A stretch of 64,000 bases of DNA from Hymenobacter sp. DG25A (GTDB lineage: Bacteria; Bacteroidota; Bacteroidia; Cytophagales; Hymenobacteraceae). The position numbers and the translations under genes were made by a program. Under the pieces are notes generated by a model. The model saw only the letters and a list, made by a program, of their open reading frames with translations. It had not been told where the DNA came from and ran no database searches. The DNA lies in contig NZ_CP012623.1 of NCBI RefSeq assembly GCF_001280305.1, forward strand, positions 1,984,001 to 2,048,000, written 5' to 3'. This document shows, in pieces, positions 45,384 to 53,525 of the stretch. The first letter of the stretch is position 1. Every line of letters begins with the position of its first letter.

Positions 45384-46565
45384 TCAGCAAATGGCGGCGG
45401 GCTGATATTGCTGCAGCTGCCGCACGGATTCCACCAGCAGTGCATGGTCCATTTCGTGCACCTCTACGCCCCGACCAATTTCGTCGAGCAGCATCACCGT
45501 CAGCTGGCCCCCCAGATGCTCCCGGAACTCCTGCAGGCCCCGCAACAAGCTCTGCGGATGCGCGGCATCTTCTAGCTGCTCCGCCATTTCGGGCGCATAA
45601 AGTGCAAAACCCAGCGTGTAGATTACTTCTAAAATCTGCTCCAGCCCGGCACTGCTCAGGCGGCCCTGCAGGCAGGAATAGGTAGAGTCCAGCGCAATGC
45701 CAATGGCCACGGCTTCGCCGTGGCGTATCCGGTAGTGACTGAGCTGCTCCAGCTTATGCGCCGACCAATGGCCAAAATCAAGGGGGCGGGAAGAGCCCTG
45801 TTCGAAAGGGTCGCCGCCGGCAATGTGCTGCAGGTGCAATTCGGCGCAGCGGTGAATCAGGTGCTGCATGGTGGGCATGTGGCGCGCCGCAAGCCGGGAG
45901 GCATTTTCCTGAATGAAGCGAAAAAAGGCCGCATCCTTTATCAGCCCCACTTTCAGGGCTTCCGCAATGCCGCCCCGCCAGTCCCGGTCTTCCAGGGTCA
46001 GGAGAAACCGGGCATCGTTGAGGACGACGTAGGGCGGGGTGAAATTGCCCAGGAAGTTCTTCTTGCCGAAGGCGTTGACGCTGTTCTTCACGCCAATACC
46101 GGAATCATTCTGCGACAAAACCGTGGTGGGGATGCGGATGTGCCGGATGCCACGGTGCGCCACGGAGGCCACGTAGCCCACCAGGTCTAACACCGCGCCG
46201 CCGCCCAGCCCCACCACATAAGAATGCCGGTCGATATGATGAGTGTCCACGGCTTCCAGGAGCTGCTGAATAAGCGCGGGCTCATTTTTACACTGCTCGC
46301 CGCCGGGAATGATGGTGATGGGGCCACTCAGGCGCAACACGTCCGCATGAGCTTCCGCGTAGCGCAGAATCTCAGCTTCCAGCCCGGGGCAGTGGTCTAC
46401 TACGCCGCTATCCAGCACAAAAAAAACCTTGCGGGGCCCTACTGTCCCATCCTGGCTCAGCACCTTAGCCAGCAGCGGGTTATCCGCCTGAAACAAGCCC
46501 TCGGTGAAGTGAACCGTGTAGGAGAAAGCAACCTGAAACTGCTGCTGCAAGGCACGAGTAGACAT
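45384..46565 (-). CDS. eboD: EboD: 3-dehydroquinate-synthase-like sugar phosphate cyclase
   Basis: The ATG at 46565 gives a 393-residue protein; the longer frame runs back into eboC. NAD-binding and catalytic blocks of the DHQ synthase superfamily are present: PGGEQCKNEPALIQQLLEAV, YVVGLGGGAVLDLVGYVASV, RIPTTVLSQNDSGIGVKNSV, FGKKNFLGNFTPPYVVLNDA, and zinc ligands in IAEALKVGLI and LEQLSHYRIRHGEAVAIGIA. It is probably a cyclase related to DHQ or EVS-type enzymes rather than the shikimate enzyme itself. The substrate is not known. It lies 65 bases after eboC. Confidence 0.93.
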   Translation of the reverse strand: MSTRALQQQFQVAFSYTVHFTEGLFQADNPLLAKVLSQDGTVGPRKVFFVLDSGVVDHCPGLEAEILRYAEAHADVLRLSGPITIIPGGEQCKNEPALIQQLLEAVDTHHIDRHSYVVGLGGGAVLDLVGYVASVAHRGIRHIRIPTTVLSQNDSGIGVKNSVNAFGKKNFLGNFTPPYVVLNDARFLLTLEDRDWRGGIAEALKVGLIKDAAFFRFIQENASRLAARHMPTMQHLIHRCAELHLQHIAGGDPFEQGSSRPLDFGHWSAHKLEQLSHYRIRHGEAVAIGIALDSTYSCLQGRLSSAGLEQILEVIYTLGFALYAPEMAEQLEDAAHPQSLLRGLQEFREHLGGQLTVMLLDEIGRGVEVHEMDHALLVESVRQLQQYQPAAIC

Positions 46566-46630
46566 GGTGGCGGGCGGAATAGTGTGAGCGAAACAGGCAG
46601 CTAAGGCAGAAAAGCAGCGAATTAAAGGCG

Positions 46631-47542
46631 CTAGGTAACGGCAAACACCCGGGCCAGCAGCACCGATACCGGGAACAAAGCCAGCACAATGAGCCCGTAC
46701 CACCAGCCGGCAAAGCCCGCGGCCAGCGTTGCATCCAGCAGTATGAGAGCCATGATGCCGGCTTTCACCGCCAGCCGAATATCCAGGGGCTTTAAGGAAG
46801 TAATGGCCCGAACCAGGGGCGGGAAAATGAGGTAGCAGAAGAAAGCCAGAAAAGGCAGGATATACAGGGCGTTAATTTGAGGTAAGCGCATCAGCACCAG
46901 CACGCTGCCAATCACCAGACTGTATAAACCCAACGACCCCAGCAGTATCCGTTTATCGCCCCCGTGCACCTCGCCCCGACTGATTGCCGTGATGGCCGCT
47001 ATGTATACCACCGGCAGCAAAGCCAGGTACCAGTAAGCCGGTACCGCCGCGGGAATAGCGCTAAGCCCCAGCAACAGGTTGCCGCCCCGGCAGGCCCCCA
47101 TATTCAGCGGACCCAGAATAGGCTGTTTCTTTCCGATGGCATCATACACCAAAGCCAGCAGCGCTACCAATGCCGCTATCAGGCCGCTGGTAGCGGAAAC
47201 CTGGAAAGCTGCCACCACGCCGCCGGCCAGCAACAGGGTGCCCAGCAGCGTAGCGCTCAGGCGGCTGGCGGCACCGCTGGGAATAGGCCGCTCGGGGCGC
47301 TCCACCCGGTCCAGGTCCGCATCAAACACATCATTAAACACCACCCCCCCTCCATACAGGCCAATGGTAGCCGCAATCAGCCAGCCCAGTACGCGCAACT
47401 GCGGATGCTTAGATGCCTCCGCGCTGTCCTGCAATATCAGCTGCACGGAACCTGAGGCGGCAAAGCCCAGCAGGATATCCGCAATGGCCGTAATGATATT
47501 GGCGGGCCGCATGAGAATGAGGTGGGCAAAAAACCGGTTCAT
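46631..47542 (-). CDS. eboC: EboC: UbiA-family prenyltransferase
   Basis: The 303-residue protein starts at the ATG giving MNRFFAHLILMRPANIITAI; a TTG two codons earlier is less likely. About nine hydrophobic helices are seen. The first Asp-rich motif NDVFDADLDRVERPERPIPS binds the prenyl diphosphate through Mg2+. The second is altered (LVYDAIGKKQPILGPLNMGA), keeping one Asp. It would join a polyprenyl chain to an aromatic or cyclitol-like acceptor in the membrane. It lies 11 bases after eboB, so the two are tightly coupled. Confidence 0.93.
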   Translation of the reverse strand: MNRFFAHLILMRPANIITAIADILLGFAASGSVQLILQDSAEASKHPQLRVLGWLIAATIGLYGGGVVFNDVFDADLDRVERPERPIPSGAASRLSATLLGTLLLAGGVVAAFQVSATSGLIAALVALLALVYDAIGKKQPILGPLNMGACRGGNLLLGLSAIPAAVPAYWYLALLPVVYIAAITAISRGEVHGGDKRILLGSLGLYSLVIGSVLVLMRLPQINALYILPFLAFFCYLIFPPLVRAITSLKPLDIRLAVKAGIMALILLDATLAAGFAGWWYGLIVLALFPVSVLLARVFAVT

Positions 47543-47553
47543 GGCCAAGGCTG

Positions 47554-48459
47554 CTAGCGGATGATAGTGGGGTCAGCCTCGATTTTGGGCGTTTGCCCGC
47601 CCCGCAGAATAGAGTTGCCGGAGTATCGGAGGCTCTGGTCAATCTGGCGGTCGGTGAGCCAGTCACTTTCCTGCATCTGTCCGCTTTGGCTGAATGCTGC
47701 CAGGGCATTCTGGTAGGTGACCAGCCGAACGGTTTCGGCCGGAATGCCGCGTTCCAGCATTAGCTGCGCGGTTTTGGGCACGGCCAGCGGGTCACTGATG
47801 CCCCAGTCGGCGGCGCTGTTGATGAAAATGCGCTCCGGGCCATAGTGCTTCACAATTTCCGTCATCCGCTCATTGCCCATCTTGGTGTGTGGGTAGATGG
47901 TGAAGGCGGCCCAGAAACCCCGCTCCAGCACATCCTGCACGGTTTCTTCGTTGTTGTGGTCCACGATAACCATAGCCGGATCCAGCCCGTGCTCCAGGGC
48001 TACCTCCATGCTGCGCAGGGTGCCTTTCTTTTTGTCCCGATGGGGCGTATGAATCTGCACAGGCAGGTTTACTTCCCGGGTCAGTTCCAGCTGCAGGCGG
48101 TAATATTTGTCCTCGGCCGCGGTCTGGTCGTCGTAGCCGATTTCGCCTATGCCCACCACGCCTTCCTTGCACACAAACAGCGGCAGCAGCTCCATCACCT
48201 CTTCGGCCAGGGCCTCGTTGTTGGCCTCTTTTGAGTTCAGGCCAATGGTGCAGTAGTGCTTAATCCCGAACTGGCTGGCCCGAAACCGCTCAAAGCCAAT
48301 CAGGTGGCTGTAGTAATCGTGAAAGGTGCCCACCTGCGTCCGGGGCTGGCCCATCCAGAAGGCCGGCTCAATAACTGCCACCACCCCCGCCCGGCGCATA
48401 GCTTCATAATCATCGGTGGTGCGGGAGGTCATGTGCACATGGGGGTCGATAAAGAACAT
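47554..48459 (-). CDS. eboB: EboB: TatD-type metal-dependent hydrolase
   Basis: The ATG at 48459 gives MFFIDPHVHMTSRTTDDYEA and 301 residues, with HxH of the amidohydrolase-fold metal site; 31 extra upstream residues are not family-like. Further ligands are in GEIGYDDQTAAEDKYY, LPVQIHTPHRDKKKG, MVIVDHNNEETVQDV and INSAADWGISDPLAVPKTA (Asp). TatD proteins are nucleases or hydrolases. In ebo operons the substrate is not known. It lies 56 bases after eboA. Confidence 0.93.
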   Translation of the reverse strand: MFFIDPHVHMTSRTTDDYEAMRRAGVVAVIEPAFWMGQPRTQVGTFHDYYSHLIGFERFRASQFGIKHYCTIGLNSKEANNEALAEEVMELLPLFVCKEGVVGIGEIGYDDQTAAEDKYYRLQLELTREVNLPVQIHTPHRDKKKGTLRSMEVALEHGLDPAMVIVDHNNEETVQDVLERGFWAAFTIYPHTKMGNERMTEIVKHYGPERIFINSAADWGISDPLAVPKTAQLMLERGIPAETVRLVTYQNALAAFSQSGQMQESDWLTDRQIDQSLRYSGNSILRGGQTPKIEADPTIIR

Positions 48460-48515
48460 ATGGCGGTGCGTTAGAGGGTTAAGACGGCGGAATACCAGTG
48501 CGATTTTTATAATTT

Positions 48516-49427
48516 TCAGGAAGCGTAAGCCTTTTCCCCGATGCTTTGCCAAGTGCAGGCTTCCGTTATAGTTGTTTTTATTTCGGGGTGCTGGCTGAGC
48601 AGTTCGCGGGCCATGGGCAGGTCGCTTTCCACCAATGTCAGGGCCGCAGCCTGGTTTTCCAGCGTATTGGAGCTTAGCAGCAGCCGCTGGATATCCGGTA
48701 TATTATTCACGGTGAGGTGCGGACTTACTAGGCGCCACACCTCCGGCGAAAGCGTGCGGCCGGCAGCCCACCGCTCGTGGGCGTAATCCACCAGCATCTG
48801 GGCCAGGGCAGCGTTGTGGCGTTGGTCCAGGCCGTATATCTGGTGCAGAGGGCGCACGTTAAACACCGCTTTCAGAATCATCTGATTCCAGGCTTCAGTA
48901 GGCAGGTAGTCGTGGGGATAGGGGTTGTTCAGCGCAATGGCGTCGAACACCTGCGTCATGGTGGTGCGCACACCTTCGGCGGCGCGCTTCATGTGGGTTT
49001 CCGGGTAGGGTAAAAGCGGGAGAGCCGCGTAGAGCGTAGTTAATTCACTCAGGTCGGCTGCCGTGAAAAGCCGGTTTAGCAGGGCCGTGTAGTCGGTGGG
49101 GGTTTGGTGAGGGGCCCGCAACAGGAGCAATGTGCGCACGGCCTGATCCACAGTCCAGTGGCGTGGGTGGAAGCCGGGTCTCAGCTGCCGGGCCTGCTCC
49201 AGCTCTTCAGCCGATAGATTCAGAGAAGCTTTGCCCACAAAACGGGGTGCCACGCTGAAAGCCAAATAAAACTCTTTATCGGAGGCTTCGCTATCCAGCT
49301 GGTTTTTAAGCCAGGCCAAGGCGGCATCCGGTAGTCGGGCCGTCAGAAAAGTCAGTAGGTAAGTTTGATAAGCTTCTAATGGCATGGCTCCTGCTGCATA
49401 AAGATTGAAAACGGAGAGCATCTGCAT
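48516..49427 (-). CDS. eboA: EboA-domain protein
   Basis: The 303-residue, mostly helical soluble protein has the EboA blocks DAALAWLKNQLDSEASDKEF, FSVAPRFVGKASLNL, WTVDQAVRTLLLLRAP, AIALNNPYPHDYLPTEAWNQ and MILKAVFNVRPLHQIYGLDQ. It is the first gene of the operon. No enzyme motif was seen; a scaffold or substrate-binding role is inferred. There are in-frame ATGs at 49421 and near residue 15, so the exact start is uncertain. The upstream region is AT-rich and repetitive. Confidence 0.92.
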   Translation of the reverse strand: MQMLSVFNLYAAGAMPLEAYQTYLLTFLTARLPDAALAWLKNQLDSEASDKEFYLAFSVAPRFVGKASLNLSAEELEQARQLRPGFHPRHWTVDQAVRTLLLLRAPHQTPTDYTALLNRLFTAADLSELTTLYAALPLLPYPETHMKRAAEGVRTTMTQVFDAIALNNPYPHDYLPTEAWNQMILKAVFNVRPLHQIYGLDQRHNAALAQMLVDYAHERWAAGRTLSPEVWRLVSPHLTVNNIPDIQRLLLSSNTLENQAAALTLVESDLPMARELLSQHPEIKTTITEACTWQSIGEKAYAS

Positions 49428-49617
49428 TCTCAGGAGGCTACTCTAATGTCCCTTGCCCTCCTTTACAAATTCTCATTTATCGGCCTATAAGCATTGTTTG
49501 CAATGGCTTATTGACTGATATTCAATTATACCCACACTATACAAGGCCAGTAAATTAATATTTTAAATTATTATAATCATATATTTTTAATCTTTTTTCG
49601 ATAATAATTTTAAATTT
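49428..49617. promoter_or_regulatory. AT-rich upstream region of the ebo operon
   Basis: The first 190 bases upstream of eboA are strongly AT-rich (about 49540-49617) and should hold the operon promoter. No exact TAnnTTTG box was found on the minus strand, so the promoter type stays open. With the two repeats listed next and the short flanks between them, this makes up the 596-base gap between eboA and the next gene; no coding frame was seen in it. Confidence 0.4.
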
Positions 49618-49659
49618 TAGAAGAGCATAAGATAAAGGTAGAAGAGCATAAGATAAAGG
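49618..49659. repeat. tandem 21-bp direct repeat upstream of eboA
   Basis: Two exact adjacent copies of TAGAAGAGCATAAGATAAAG plus G (49618-49638 and 49639-49659) lie about 190 bases upstream of the eboA start. It could be a slippage product or a paired binding site. Confidence 0.95.
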
Positions 49660-49728
49660 CTCACATTGGCTGATTTCTGTTTACTGCTTAAGAAATGTTT
49701 AAACGTTACTTCAACTCCCACCCTCTTA

Positions 49729-50002
49729 CTTCAATTCGCACGCGTAATTCCCTTGAAACCAGTCTAGCGTGCAGGTAAGGCATGGAGTATGCCGAAAGGC
49801 AGGACATACAGCAAAATATCCGTCATACTGAGCGCGGCAGAGGCTACCCCTCAAAAGCTGTTATCCTGAGCTTGGCGAAGGACCTTCTCCCGTTAAAACG
49901 ACTATCGTAACCACGACTCGTTCAAATGATAGAAGACCCTTTGCCAAGCTTAGGATGACAGATGCTATGGCCAAAAAGGCACGCGGGGTGCTTCAATTCG
50001 CA
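49729..50002. repeat. MITE/REP-like element with inverted-repeat core and flanking direct repeats
   Basis: Imperfect 28-base arms (49861-49888 and 49931-49958, 23 of 28 positions paired; core GAGCTTGGCGAAGG versus CCTTTGCCAAGCTT) enclose 42 bases. A partial further copy of the arm start (GTCATACTGAGCG) is at 49822-49834. The block is bordered by the 12-base direct repeat CTTCAATTCGCA at 49729-49740 and 49991-50002. There is no coding capacity. The TCATCCTGAGCTTGGC-type arm is remembered as a dispersed repeat in Hymenobacter-like genomes, which cannot be tested here. Confidence 0.6.
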
Positions 50003-50023
50003 GAGTTTTCAGGCCCCAGTACA

Positions 50024-51292
50024 CTAAGCCGCAGCTTCCACGGGTAAGCTGCTGGTACTTGGAACTTCAACCCTGGCCGCGCGCAGGGCCAGGAGCAGTG
50101 CCCCGGTGGGCAGCAGCAGCGTTGCCAGCAACAGTATACTATGATAAGCCGGGATAAAACTCCAGTCGAGCCAGAGCATGGTGCCCTGCAGAAACAGCAG
50201 CAGCTCCGTCAACAGGAAGCCGGCCAGCAAAAGCCAGGCACCCAGCCGGGCCGACCGGCCTTGTAGTGAAATTAGCCCTTGCTGGTGCAGCAGGGCAAGC
50301 AGCGTGAGCGTGGTAGCGCCCAGCGTAATAAGGTGCACAAACCCAATAACATAGTTGCGCACCGTAAACGACATAATGGCCACGTAAGGTACTGCCACGG
50401 CCGCGTGCACCATGGCTTTAAAGGCCAGGGAGCCAATACCAAAGGCCCACAGCCCCCGCAAAAGCGGTGAAAGCGGAGCCATAAGCTGCCGCAGAGCCGG
50501 CCACACGGCCCGCAGCCACTGCACCACGCCCAGCAGCTGCAGCACTACGCCCAGGGCCGTAACGGCATAAATAGCAGGGTGCCGCTCGGCCCAAGCCACG
50601 GCCAGCCCATACGTAGGCAAAAGACTGATTATTAATAAAATAAACGCCTGCCGCAGGCGGGCACGGTCCAGCGGCAGCTGCTGCTTTTCCAGGTAGGCCA
50701 CCACCAGCCCCAGCGTGCCGAACATAAACCAGCCATTGAGCTGCCCGTGCAGAAAAAACTGAATAGCCAGGTAAAACAGCGTCATGTTGGGCGGCCTTGA
50801 TGCCATAATAGCCCCCAACGCCCACAGGCCCACCGTAGAAAGCACAATACTGCCCAGGCCCGCCAGCAGGTAAGGCAGGGCGGCCCAGCCGGCCAGCTTT
50901 CGGCGCAGATCGGGCCAGAGTAGCGCCACCGCCACATAAGAAAGCACCACGTGCAGCGAGGTAGCCATAATGGAGCTAGTGGAATAGCCTTGCAGCGCAA
51001 ACAGCACAAAAATGGCTACAACGGTAAGCTGCGTGGCCCAGAATAAGTAGGTATAGGCCCGCCGCTCGGGGCCGGCCAGCATCACGTAGCCCGTAAACAG
51101 CACCAGATACACCCAACCTAGCATGGCCCCGTGGCTATGGGCGTGCATGATGTTGCGGTACTCCACGCCCGGCACTTCCCACAGGAAGATATAGCGCATC
51201 AGAGCCCCCAGCAGAGCCGCCACGGTTAGATTGATAAGCGCAAGCTGTATCCACTGACGGGCCGGCGGCCAGGAAACGGGCGGTGAAATCAT
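50024..51292 (-). CDS. heme-copper-oxidase-subunit-I-like membrane protein of the nitrite reductase island
   Basis: The ATG at 51292 (MISPPVSWPPARQWIQLALI) gives 422 residues. A longer frame to 51439 is rejected because it would run through the operator and promoter at 51323-51369. About 12 hydrophobic helices are seen. Conserved His lie in the second helix (NIMHAHSHGAMLGWVYLVLF) and later in FFLHGQLNGWFMFG, MVHAAVAVPYVAI and IGFVHLITLGATT, a spacing recalling subunit I of cbb3 oxidases or NO reductases. A complete copper site was not recognised. It diverges from cytochrome c and nirK under one shared operator, so a role in electron transfer to nitrite or NO is inferred. Confidence 0.8.
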   Translation of the reverse strand: MISPPVSWPPARQWIQLALINLTVAALLGALMRYIFLWEVPGVEYRNIMHAHSHGAMLGWVYLVLFTGYVMLAGPERRAYTYLFWATQLTVVAIFVLFALQGYSTSSIMATSLHVVLSYVAVALLWPDLRRKLAGWAALPYLLAGLGSIVLSTVGLWALGAIMASRPPNMTLFYLAIQFFLHGQLNGWFMFGTLGLVVAYLEKQQLPLDRARLRQAFILLIISLLPTYGLAVAWAERHPAIYAVTALGVVLQLLGVVQWLRAVWPALRQLMAPLSPLLRGLWAFGIGSLAFKAMVHAAVAVPYVAIMSFTVRNYVIGFVHLITLGATTLTLLALLHQQGLISLQGRSARLGAWLLLAGFLLTELLLFLQGTMLWLDWSFIPAYHSILLLATLLLPTGALLLALRAARVEVPSTSSLPVEAAA

Positions 51293-51322
51293 GCGGGCGG
51301 GGCGGGTTAGAGATAGTAGTTG

Positions 51323-51330
51323 CAAAAATA
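51323..51330 (-). promoter_or_regulatory. -7 element (TATTTTTG) of the membrane protein gene
   Basis: An exact match to the Bacteroidota TAnnTTTG box lies on the minus strand, 29.5 bases from the centre of the operator at 51350-51369. Transcription would start near 51316, leaving a leader of about 24 bases. Confidence 0.7.
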
Positions 51331-51349
51331 TTTTATTCCTAAGGCCCAG

Positions 51350-51369
51350 TTTATGATTTCTGTCATAAA
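51350..51369. promoter_or_regulatory. Crp/Fnr-type operator shared by divergent promoters
   Basis: A perfect palindrome TTTATGA-N6-TCATAAA (spacer TTTCTG) has the TGA-N6-TCA core of Crp/Fnr-family sites. Its centre (51359.5) is 29.5 bases from a -7 box on each side, about -43 relative to both start points, which suits an activator. The regulator gene is not in the window. Confidence 0.82.
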
Positions 51370-51388
51370 AAGCCGCCGCAGAGAACAA

Positions 51389-51396
51389 TAGCTTTG
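51389..51396 (+). promoter_or_regulatory. -7 element (TAGCTTTG) of the cytochrome c / nirK operon
   Basis: An exact TAnnTTTG box lies at the mirror-image distance from the shared operator. Transcription would start near 51403, leaving a leader of about 355 bases before the cytochrome gene. Confidence 0.68.
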
Positions 51397-51757
51397 ACGA
51401 ATTCGGGAAGGTGCTTTCGCCTCCATTTGCTGATTTCATTCACTGCAAAGCCTATTTCTGCTCTCTTATGCCCCCTGCCGGCTATACAGCCCAATCAGAC
51501 CACCACTTCTCTCCCTGCCGGAAGGCAACGGTTTATAGGAATTAGTTGATTAATGTAGATTTCTTCCGAAAAAAGTATAGGTTCATTAACCGCTGGTTGA
51601 TTACCCGTTTTGCCGGAGAATTCACAATTCCCTTTTTTCTATAAAAGCCCCGCCTGGCACCCAGCGAAGCAACAAGCTAGTACGGGCAGCCGGGCAATTA
51701 TACCTCTATCGACTTTCCTGATTTCCATCCTTTCACTCTTTCCCAATCTATTATCCC
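51397..51757 (+). other. long leader of the cytochrome c / nirK operon
   Basis: No gene was seen in these 361 bases. An 81-codon frame at 51610-51855 overlaps the cytochrome gene in another frame and is a shadow. No strong hairpin was found, so what the leader does, if the promoter is correct, is open. Confidence 0.5.
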
Positions 51758-52288
51758 ATGGTATTTTTAACAAACACCTCCTCGGTTCGCTCGCTGGTGC
51801 TGGCGGCCGCTATCCTCACGGGGGCCGCTACCTTCAGCGCCTGTGGTGGCAATGAAAAGCCCGCTGAGGAAGCCACCACCAGCGAGGGCAACATTTATGA
51901 GTCGGAGGCCGGCAAAGAGGCTATGGCCAAGGCCGATGCCGAAAAGGCGGGCGGCGAGATTTTCACCGCAGAGCAAATAAAGCTGAGCCCCACCGTGGAT
52001 AAGGCCATGGCCGCCAAAGGCAAGGGCCTGGCTGAGCTGAAATGTCAGTCGTGCCACAGCATGGGCGAGAACCGCGTGGTAGGACCCGGCTGGGCCAATA
52101 TTACGGAGCGCCGCAAGCCGGAGTGGATTATGAACATGGTAGTACACACCGATAAAATGCTGGAAACCGACCCCGAGGCCCAGAAAATGTTGGAGCAGTG
52201 CCTGGTGCGCATGCCGAACCAGGGCCTCTCGGAAACGGAAGGCCGCGAGGTGCTGGAGTACATGCGCACGCTGGTAGCCAAGAAATAA
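51758..52288 (+). CDS. c-type cytochrome lipoprotein
   Basis: The 176-residue protein has an SPII signal (SVRSLVLAAAILTGAATFSA followed by Cys at about 29) and an acidic linker. The haem domain (about 85-176) has the haem-binding CQSCH within AELKCQSCHSMGENRVVGPG, and the likely axial Met in CLVRMPNQGLSETEG. It would carry electrons in the periplasm, anchored to a membrane. Placement before nirK, in the same direction, suggests it is the direct electron donor of the nitrite reductase. Confidence 0.94.
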   Translation: MVFLTNTSSVRSLVLAAAILTGAATFSACGGNEKPAEEATTSEGNIYESEAGKEAMAKADAEKAGGEIFTAEQIKLSPTVDKAMAAKGKGLAELKCQSCHSMGENRVVGPGWANITERRKPEWIMNMVVHTDKMLETDPEAQKMLEQCLVRMPNQGLSETEGREVLEYMRTLVAKK

Positions 52289-52432
52289 CGATTCCCTTGT
52301 GGGTGCCCTTCCGGCTTACCGGGCCCGCCAGGCCTTCAGCAGGAAGGGCGCCTTTGGGAATTTACGGTGGTGCTGGTTCGCAGGCATATCCATGGTAAGT
52401 TCTTCCCCTCTCAAATTCACAGACACCATTGT

Positions 52433-53494
52433 ATGCCCTTCAACATAGAACTTCCCAAAGCCCGCATCAGCCTCCTGGCTACGGCTCTTTCCGCTTCCAC
52501 ACTTCTGTTTTCCTGTCAGGAAAGCGGCAAGGCCAGTGATACCGACAAGAATGTAGTGCATCTGAACGCCCCGCTTACCGGCACCGTAACGGCTGAACTC
52601 ACCGATGCCCCGCTGGTGCCCAAGCCCCTCACCTACAACACCCCCAAAAAGGTAATAGTAGAGCTGGAGGTGATTGAGAAAGTAATGAAGATTTCCGACG
52701 AAACGGAATACACTTTCTGGACCTTCGGGGGCCACGTACCCGGCAAATTCATTCGGGTGCGGGTAGGCGACCTGGTCGATTTCACCCTGAAAAATGCCCC
52801 TAACAGTAAAGTAGTCCACAACATTGACCTGCATGCAGTAAACGGGCCCGGCGGCGGGGCCGAAGCCACGAGTACGGCTCCGGGGCAAAGCTCCAACTTT
52901 CAGTTTCGGGTGCTGCAGCCCGGCCTCTATGTGTACCACTGCGCTACCGGCCCCGTGGGCATGCACATTGCCAACGGTATGTACGGTATGATTCTGGTGG
53001 AGCCCGCCGAGGGCCTGCCTAAAGTAGACCGGGAGTTTTACCTGATGCAGGGCGACTTCTACACCAAAGGCAAGTTTGAGGAAAAAGGCCTGCAAGGCTT
53101 TGATGAAGAAAAAGCCATAAAGGAGCAAGCCGACTATGTGCTGTTTAATGGCCGCGTACGCTCTACCACCGGTAAAAATGCCCTGCAGGCCAACGTGGGC
53201 GAAACCGTGCGGCTGTTTGTGGGGAATGGCGGGCCCAACCTGGTTTCCTCCTTCCACGCCATTGGCGAGATATTCGACAACGTGTACATGGAAGGCGGCG
53301 CGGCCGTGAACCATAACGTGCAAACCACGCTGATTCCGGCCGGTGGCTCCAGCATCGTAGAAATGTCGTTGCAGGTGCCGGGGGTGCTGAACCTGGTAGA
53401 CCACTCTATCTACCGGGCGTTCAACAAAGGCGCCATTGCCCAGATTAAAGTAAGCGGCAAAGAAAACCCGGCGGTTTTCAAGTCGAATAAGTAA
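52433..53494 (+). CDS. nirK: copper-containing nitrite reductase (NO-forming)
   Basis: The ATG at 52433 gives [20 protein letters not shown] and an SPII signal ending LLFSC, so a 353-residue lipoprotein facing the periplasm. It reduces nitrite to NO. Two cupredoxin domains are present with every copper ligand: His129, catalytic Asp132 and His134 in [19 protein letters not shown]; His169, Cys170, His178 and Met183 in [20 protein letters not shown]; catalytic His275 in [19 protein letters not shown]; and His324 in [20 protein letters not shown]. The length is normal. It lies 144 bases after the cytochrome gene. Confidence 0.97.
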   Translation: MPFNIELPKARISLLATALSASTLLFSCQESGKASDTDKNVVHLNAPLTGTVTAELTDAPLVPKPLTYNTPKKVIVELEVIEKVMKISDETEYTFWTFGGHVPGKFIRVRVGDLVDFTLKNAPNSKVVHNIDLHAVNGPGGGAEATSTAPGQSSNFQFRVLQPGLYVYHCATGPVGMHIANGMYGMILVEPAEGLPKVDREFYLMQGDFYTKGKFEEKGLQGFDEEKAIKEQADYVLFNGRVRSTTGKNALQANVGETVRLFVGNGGPNLVSSFHAIGEIFDNVYMEGGAAVNHNVQTTLIPAGGSSIVEMSLQVPGVLNLVDHSIYRAFNKGAIAQIKVSGKENPAVFKSNK

Positions 53495-53525
53495 GCGGTT
53501 TGGCCCGGTTGAAGCAGTTGGTGCT

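Noticed and set aside
49618..49659. Possible CRISPR array
   Set aside because: The two copies touch each other without spacers and there are no cas genes.
49428..50023. Possible remnant transposase in the repeat region
   Set aside because: No open frame of useful length or transposase motif was found; only inverted and direct repeats support mobility.
51293..51439. N-terminal extension of the heme-copper-oxidase-like protein
   Set aside because: It would cover the shared operator and the gene's own -7 element; the hydrophobic protein starts sensibly at 51292.
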